NCBI GenBank assembly: GCA_910585345.1
Contig: CAJUDS010000012.1
Span: 1-64,000 of the forward strand
Direction: 5' to 3'
Source of the DNA: an uncultured Lachnospiraceae bacterium
GTDB taxonomy: Bacteria; Bacillota; Clostridia; Lachnospirales; Lachnospiraceae
Length of the DNA: 64,000 nucleotides
Shown: positions 60,257-64,000 of the stretch, piece by piece
Layout of the letters: the number at the start of each line of letters is the position of its first letter
How positions within the stretch are numbered: the stretch's first letter is position 1
The notes under the pieces: model-generated
The model's database searches: none
What the model was told of the DNA's origin: nothing
Seen by the model: only the letters and a program-made list of their open reading frames with translations
Position numbers and translations under genes: made by a program

Positions 60257-61207
60257 TCATTGAAAAAGCATTGCCAGCAGAGGAATCGTAACCATAGAAG
60301 CCAGCGTCGTAATAAACGTCCCCTGGGCCATCAGCTTTTCATCCGCCTGATACTGCAGACAAAGCATCGTACCATTGGTGGCCACAGGCATAGCGGATAT
60401 GATTACACACTCGCCCAGAAGCAGCGCATCCGTTACAAAGCCGCGGTATATAAAATACATCACAACAGGCAGAAGCAGAAGACGGACCAGCGCCAGCGCA
60501 TAAACTTTTCCGTTGCTAAACATCTCCTTTACCGGCATTTCCGCAAGAGAAGAACCGATGATCAACAATGCCGCCGGCGTTGTGATATTACCCAGCATTT
60601 CACAGACATTACCAACGACCGCCGGCCCCTTCCAGCCGGTAAAAGCCAGAACAATCGCTATCACCGATGAAATCAGGCATGGCGTCAAAAAGGTTTTATA
60701 CGAAATTGCGGATTTGCCCTGCCCTGTGCCGCCTCCTTCCGCCACCTGGGAACTTTTCTGTATAAACACAGCGCCGATCGAGTATGCCAGAAAATTAAAC
60801 GGCAGATTAAATACACACGTATAAAAAAGCGCCCTGTCGCCAAAGATAGCCTGCGTCACCGGATAACCGATAAACCCAACATTGGCAAACGCCACCATAA
60901 ACCGGTAAATCCCTACCTCCGGCTGCCGCGCCCGCAGCGCTGCTGGTACGATGTATGCCGCCGCAAGTAAAATAAAATAACTGGAAAACGCCACTGCAAA
61001 CAGACGAAGTATTTCCGCTGCGCCCGGCAGGCTCTCCTGATTTAAAACAGAAGACAGTGTAATGCCGGGAATCGCCACATTCAATACCATCCTGGTGACA
61101 TGCAGCCTGGCGTCTTTTCCAAATACACCGCATTTACACGTAATATAACCGACCACAATGATCAAAAACAATTCTATCATCTTGCCAAATACATAGAAAA
61201 AATCCAT
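60257..61207 (-). CDS. AEC-family transporter
   Basis: A 316-residue membrane carrier of the auxin-efflux/malonate/malate family. About ten helices in two five-helix repeats: LFLIIVVGYITCKCGVFG in repeat 1 with VANVGFIGYPVTQAIFG-like NVGFIGYPV, and PAALLIIGSSLAEMPV plus ISAMPVATNGTMLCLQYQAD in repeat 2. Substrate unknown (organic acids in relatives). It precedes the second AGCS gene by 61 bp, probably forming a two-transporter unit. The leader upstream (61208-61434) has two inverted repeats (CCGTTA/TAACGG and CGTCCGCA/TGCGGACG). Confidence 0.92.
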   Translation of the reverse strand: MDFFYVFGKMIELFLIIVVGYITCKCGVFGKDARLHVTRMVLNVAIPGITLSSVLNQESLPGAAEILRLFAVAFSSYFILLAAAYIVPAALRARQPEVGIYRFMVAFANVGFIGYPVTQAIFGDRALFYTCVFNLPFNFLAYSIGAVFIQKSSQVAEGGGTGQGKSAISYKTFLTPCLISSVIAIVLAFTGWKGPAVVGNVCEMLGNITTPAALLIIGSSLAEMPVKEMFSNGKVYALALVRLLLLPVVMYFIYRGFVTDALLLGECVIISAMPVATNGTMLCLQYQADEKLMAQGTFITTLASMVTIPLLAMLFQ

Positions 61208-61291
61208 AGAGCGCTCTCCTCATCCTTCTCAAAAATACACAGACTATAGAAAACAACAAAAATAACTGCCGTTAACGATAACGGATGCATA

Positions 61292-61333
61292 CGTCCGCAG
61301 AGAAAACTTCGCTGCATTCACAGCATGCGGACG
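61292..61333 (-). repeat. Inverted repeat in the AEC leader
   Basis: CGTCCGCA and TGCGGACG form a perfect 8-bp stem over 26 bases, about 85 bases before the AEC start. A smaller palindrome CCGTTA-ACGA-TAACGG is at 61269-61284. They may be an attenuator or operator. Confidence 0.35.
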
Positions 61334-61381
61334 GCGCAAACAGAAACGACAAAATCGTTTCCTATAAAAATCATAAAATGA

Positions 61382-61410
61382 TTGGAATAAACAGAAATTT
61401 ATAGTATAAT
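61382..61410 (+). promoter_or_regulatory. Sigma-A promoter of the ACT-domain gene
   Basis: -35 TTGGAA (61382-61387), a 17-bp spacer and a perfect -10 TATAAT (61405-61410), 25 bases before the start codon. Confidence 0.75.
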
Positions 61411-61434
61411 GCACGTTGAAAGGAGGATTATTAT

Positions 61435-61839
61435 ATGTTAAAACAGGTTTCAATATTTGCTGAAAATAAAAAAGGCACTTTCCAAGCCATTACAGAAATT
61501 CTCAAAAGGGAAGAAATCAATATTTTAGGCTCCGCTACAATGGACGGTGTCGATTTCGGAACGGTCCGCATGCTTGTGTCGGACACAGACAAGGCAATTC
61601 ATTCCCTGAAAGCCGCCGGATTCTTATGCCGCGTTACCAATATCATCGGCGTCGAAATGGAGGACAAAACCGGCAGTTTGAACCATCTCCTACAGGAATT
61701 GTCCTATGGAAATATCAATTTAGACTATACTTATCTGTGCTTCAACAGAGAGAGCGGGAAACCGATTATTATTCTTCACACCGACGACATTTTTGAAGTT
61801 GAAAATCATCTTAAATCAAAAGGATTCGCCGTCCAATAA
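61435..61839 (+). CDS. Tandem ACT-domain protein
   Basis: A 134-residue stand-alone ligand-binding protein with two ACT domains (about 3-65: KQVSIFAENKKGTFQAITEILKREEINILGSATM; and 68-134: NIIGVEMEDKTGSLNHLLQELSYGNINLDYTYLC). There is no enzymatic domain. ACT pairs usually bind amino acids and regulate enzymes or transporters. It is divergent from AEC-AGCS, so a link to amino-acid uptake is possible but only inferred. AGGAGG precedes ATG 61435. A terminator overlaps its stop. Confidence 0.92.
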   Translation: MLKQVSIFAENKKGTFQAITEILKREEINILGSATMDGVDFGTVRMLVSDTDKAIHSLKAAGFLCRVTNIIGVEMEDKTGSLNHLLQELSYGNINLDYTYLCFNRESGKPIIILHTDDIFEVENHLKSKGFAVQ

Positions 61840-61852
61840 GCGAATCCTTTTC
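61818..61852. terminator. Bidirectional terminator after the ACT gene
   Basis: AAAAGGATTCGC and GCGAATCCTTTT form a 12-bp stem with T runs on both strands, serving the ACT gene and the convergent 97-codon gene. Confidence 0.88.
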
Positions 61853-61856
61853 CGTC

Positions 61857-62150
61857 CTATTCATCAACCTTTTTATAACGGCTGAAGATCTTATCCTTAC
61901 CACATACATGTCTGGATCCGTCTTCATCCACAATAATATAATCGCCCTCTTCAATAAAAGTCCTGCCGCGGCGATGCTTAATATAAGGACATACGATAGC
62001 TCCGTCCTCCCGCTTTGCTTTCACCAGAAGATCCGTCACAATCCAGCCTTTTGTAACTACATCAGACCAAAGTTCAAAACCGTCTTCCATTCCCTTATTT
62101 GGCTCATACTGATATACCTCAGCACAAAGTCCGATTCTGCAGCATTTCAT
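61857..62150 (-). CDS. Small hypothetical protein
   Basis: A 97-residue soluble protein, MKCCRIGLCAEVYQYEPNKGMEDGFELWSDVVTKGWIVTDLLVKAKREDG, then CPYIKHRRGRTFIEEGDYIIVDEDGSRHVCGKDKIFSRYKKVDE. Likely all-beta, with several Cys and His. I do not recognise a family. It has an ideal GGAGG Shine-Dalgarno and a dedicated gap on both sides, so I believe it is real. The NYN gene (62252-63022) lies upstream on the same strand. Confidence 0.75.
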   Translation of the reverse strand: MKCCRIGLCAEVYQYEPNKGMEDGFELWSDVVTKGWIVTDLLVKAKREDGAIVCPYIKHRRGRTFIEEGDYIIVDEDGSRHVCGKDKIFSRYKKVDE

Positions 62151-62251
62151 AATACACCTCCGCTAATAATTTCAAGATAGTTTCATTATAGCACAATTTT
62201 CTCAAAAAACACTTCCAAATTCATTTTTCTCGAAAGATTTTATTCGCCCGC

Positions 62252-63022
62252 TTAGATGCACCTGTATGCTATAATTGTCACGGTTCCTTTCCCCGAATAT
62301 TTTTTCATTTCATACTTATCAGGAAACGCCTCCAATAACTGCGGCAGTTTTGCATATCCGTATGTTCTGGAATCAAAATCCGGCTTCGCTCTTTTTATAA
62401 ATGTACCTGCGGAACTGACATTCACATATCCGTCGTCATCCTGATATTTGTCTGAGGCGATTTTAAGCAGATTGTGTATTTCCTTAAAATCATCCAGAGG
62501 ATCTTCGCTTTCTGTGCTGCTTGTGTTTTTCCCTTTGCGCTTTCCCGATTTGGAGCTTTTAGCCGTCTGCGGCTTTGCTTCCGTATCTTTGTCCAGATTT
62601 TCCAGAAAAACAAACTCATCGCAGGATTTCCGAAAAGCCTCCGGTGTCTTTTTTTCTCCGACTCCCATTACAAACACGCCGGACTCCCGCAGTTTGATTG
62701 CCAGCGGTGTGTAATCGCTGTCGCTGGCAACAATCACAAACGCATCATAGATACCCATATGCAGCAGATCTACCGTATCAATTACCAAAGCCATATCTGT
62801 TGCATTTTTCCCCGAAACATAGTCAAACTGTTGCTGCGCTTTAATTGCCAGCCGTTTCAATTCACTTTCCCAGTTTTTCAGCGCATCTTTTTTCCAGTTG
62901 CCATAAGCCCTCTTCACAACAATACGTCCATGCGTGGATATCTCTTTGATCACCGCCTCCAGCTTGGAAAGTCTTGTATTATCTGCATCAATTAAAAGTA
63001 CGATTTTCTGTAAATTGTCCAT
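62252..63022 (-). CDS. NYN (PIN-like) domain protein with C-terminal LOTUS/OST-HTH domain
   Basis: A putative metal-dependent RNase of 256 residues, LabA/DUF88 type. The NYN domain (about 5-145) has the expected acidic residues in VLLIDADNTRLS, KNATDMALVIDTVDLL and VIVASDSDYTPLA. A Lys/Ser-rich linker (150-175) leads to a winged-helix LOTUS domain (about 178-256: FKEIHNLLKIASDKYQDDDGYVNVSSAGTFIKR, YAKLPQLLEAFPDKYEM), which in other proteins binds RNA, notably G-quadruplex RNA. The same domain pair is known in bacterial and eukaryotic RNA-control proteins. Its RNA target is unknown. It is monocistronic or leads into the 97-residue gene. Confidence 0.92.
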   Translation of the reverse strand: MDNLQKIVLLIDADNTRLSKLEAVIKEISTHGRIVVKRAYGNWKKDALKNWESELKRLAIKAQQQFDYVSGKNATDMALVIDTVDLLHMGIYDAFVIVASDSDYTPLAIKLRESGVFVMGVGEKKTPEAFRKSCDEFVFLENLDKDTEAKPQTAKSSKSGKRKGKNTSSTESEDPLDDFKEIHNLLKIASDKYQDDDGYVNVSSAGTFIKRAKPDFDSRTYGYAKLPQLLEAFPDKYEMKKYSGKGTVTIIAYRCI

Positions 63023-63087
63023 AGTATCCTCCTGTCTTCCTACGATACCTTATTCCGCCCCACGCGACAATAATATTCTCAGTTTTT

Positions 63088-63470
63088 TTATTTTTTATTG
63101 AAATAATTCATCAATATCTCTTTCATATGGTTATATCTTCCGGCATAAGAATTTTCCACACGAATAAGCTCCAAATGATGTCCCGCACAGATTGCGTTCT
63201 TTTGCGCATCTCTGGCTTTGACGATTTCGTCTTCAAAATGCGCTTTCCCATCCAGTTCGATTGCCAGTATGGAAATCTCTTTTTTGTATTCTTTTTCATA
63301 CACCACAAAATCAATTGGTTACGCGCCCGCGAAGTTGCCGCATTGATCAGCTCTTTATTGTTTTTCAACCATTCATATGTTCCTGGTCTAGTCCGCCCTG
63401 TGATGACCGTGGAAAACAACAATACCTCTTTTTCAACTGCTGCGACTTGTTTATTATACCATTAATCGCC
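63088..63470 (-). pseudogene. Remnant of an SF1 helicase with C-terminal DUF2726 domain
   Basis: Two overlapping minus-strand frames give pieces of one protein. The upstream piece reads EKEVLLFSTVITGRTRPGTYEWLKNNKELINAATSRARNQLI, the final helicase motif region of superfamily-1 enzymes (the TSRA segment of motif VI). The other piece reads DFVVYEKEYKKEISILAIELDGKAHFEDEIVKARDAQKNAICAGHHLELIRVENSYAGRYNHMKEILMNYFNKK, typical of DUF2726, a nuclease-like domain. The pieces meet within a few bases near 63310 in different frames, with the linker between the domains missing. The bulk of the helicase is absent. So an internal deletion and loss of the 5' part have left a pseudogene. Confidence 0.75.
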
Positions 63471-63692
63471 GCTTCTGCAAATAGATGGCAGCCAAGCGAT
63501 TCATTCGCGCGCCATTTGTCGCATATCATACAACAGACCGAACACGCGCAACACAAAATTTTGTTCAAAATTATAAAATATGACATAAATTATAAAAATT
63601 TTTCATAAAATTTCACACGAAAACTTCCATTTGTTTTCAATATGAGGTAAACTTTAAGTATATTAAGTAAATCTTTAGAGGAGGGCAGTTTT

Positions 63693-64000
63693 ATGGCAAA
63701 AGAAATGATTGCAATGCTTCTTGCCGGCGGTCAGGGATCGCGCTTGTACGCACTGACAGAGAAGCTTGCAAAACCAGCGGTACCTTTTGGCGGAAAATAC
63801 CGCATTATAGACTTTCCGCTGTCTAACTGTGTCAATTCAGGCATTGATACGGTAGGCATTTTGACACAATATCAGCCATTGGTGTTAAACGAGTATATTG
63901 GAAACGGGCAGCCCTGGGATTTAGACCGTCTGTACGGAGGCGTACATGTTTTACCGCCTTATCAGAAGGCAAGCGGCTCAGATTGGTATAAGGGAACTGC
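63693..64000 (+). CDS. glgC: Glucose-1-phosphate adenylyltransferase, 5' part only
   Basis: Makes ADP-glucose for glycogen synthesis. The 102 codons present start MAKEMIAMLLAGGQGSRLYALTEKLAKPAVPFGGKYRIIDFPLSNCVNSGIDTVGILTQYQPL, with the nucleotide loop LAGGQGSRL (9-17) and the allosteric/substrate Lys of AKPAVPFGGKYR. GGAGGG precedes ATG 63693. The gene continues beyond the window. About 220 AT-rich bases lie between it and the helicase remnant. Confidence 0.95.
   Translation, partial: MAKEMIAMLLAGGQGSRLYALTEKLAKPAVPFGGKYRIIDFPLSNCVNSGIDTVGILTQYQPLVLNEYIGNGQPWDLDRLYGGVHVLPPYQKASGSDWYKGT

Overview
The window reads as ordinary chromosome from a low-to-mid GC Clostridia bacterium, most likely Lachnospiraceae. 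The evidence is Clostridia-type gene order (dnaE next to pfkA, hrcA-grpE-dnaK-dnaJ behind a CIRCE operator, a SAM-I riboswitch before metK), Shine-Dalgarno sites rich in AGGAGG, consensus TTGACA/TATAAT promoters, a reverse rubrerythrin, and small families I associate with Lachnospiraceae (DUF6145- and DUF6465-like). Genus cannot be fixed. I see no rRNA, tRNA, CRISPR array, prophage or transposase gene.

Layout. 1-8.7 kb, minus strand: lysS (cut by the window edge), greA, an unknown gene, dusB, coaX, a DUF6145-like gene, birA, argF, then an SPFH/NfeD membrane pair. 8.8-17.5 kb, minus: a secreted SleB-type cell-wall hydrolase, then GGDEF-dnaE-pfkA-trmH-like-proC. 17.6-22.1 kb, minus: metK with riboswitch, murA, an M23 endopeptidase. 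22.2-27.8 kb: dinB (+), a flavin reductase and a coiled-coil membrane protein (-), a gene-free stretch of almost 1 kb with repeats and hairpins, hemolysin III, a small unknown gene, and a small alarmone synthetase (+). 27.8-32.8 kb: the heat-shock operon. 32.9-44.9 kb: a membrane protein, a DUF6465-like gene, a Na/Pi cotransporter, rubrerythrin, aminotransferase-patatin-uppP, an HD-GYP protein, a GNAT, a cyclophilin and an AGCS symporter. 45-58 kb, minus: a secreted coiled-coil protein coupled to an MMPL/RND permease, two duplicated secreted proteins, galE, a UDP-sugar pyrophosphorylase, an LRR/MoxR-AAA/VWA cassette and a DUF3048 protein. 58-64 kb: a Cys-rich protein, a second AGCS symporter, an AEC transporter, an ACT protein, a NYN-LOTUS protein, a broken helicase remnant, and the start of glgC.

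Themes. Several genes serve the envelope (murA, uppP, two hydrolases, galE, UDP-sugar pyrophosphorylase, SPFH/NfeD, MMPL). Second-messenger genes are present (GGDEF, HD-GYP, small alarmone synthetase).

The signals least explained by known features are regulatory. (1) A 32-bp block with OmpR-type direct repeats lies exactly 21 bp upstream of the -35 of both the nfeD promoter and the coiled-coil gene promoter, with a third copy in the 25 kb gene-free region. (2) Two look-alike elements near 25.5 and 43.2 kb share two hairpins, a TTTTTCATAATA linker and a C-rich anti-Shine-Dalgarno tail; they may be a small RNA family. (3) Both cell-wall hydrolase genes carry WalR-box-like sites just downstream of their promoters. 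All three are read by eye and need computational checks.
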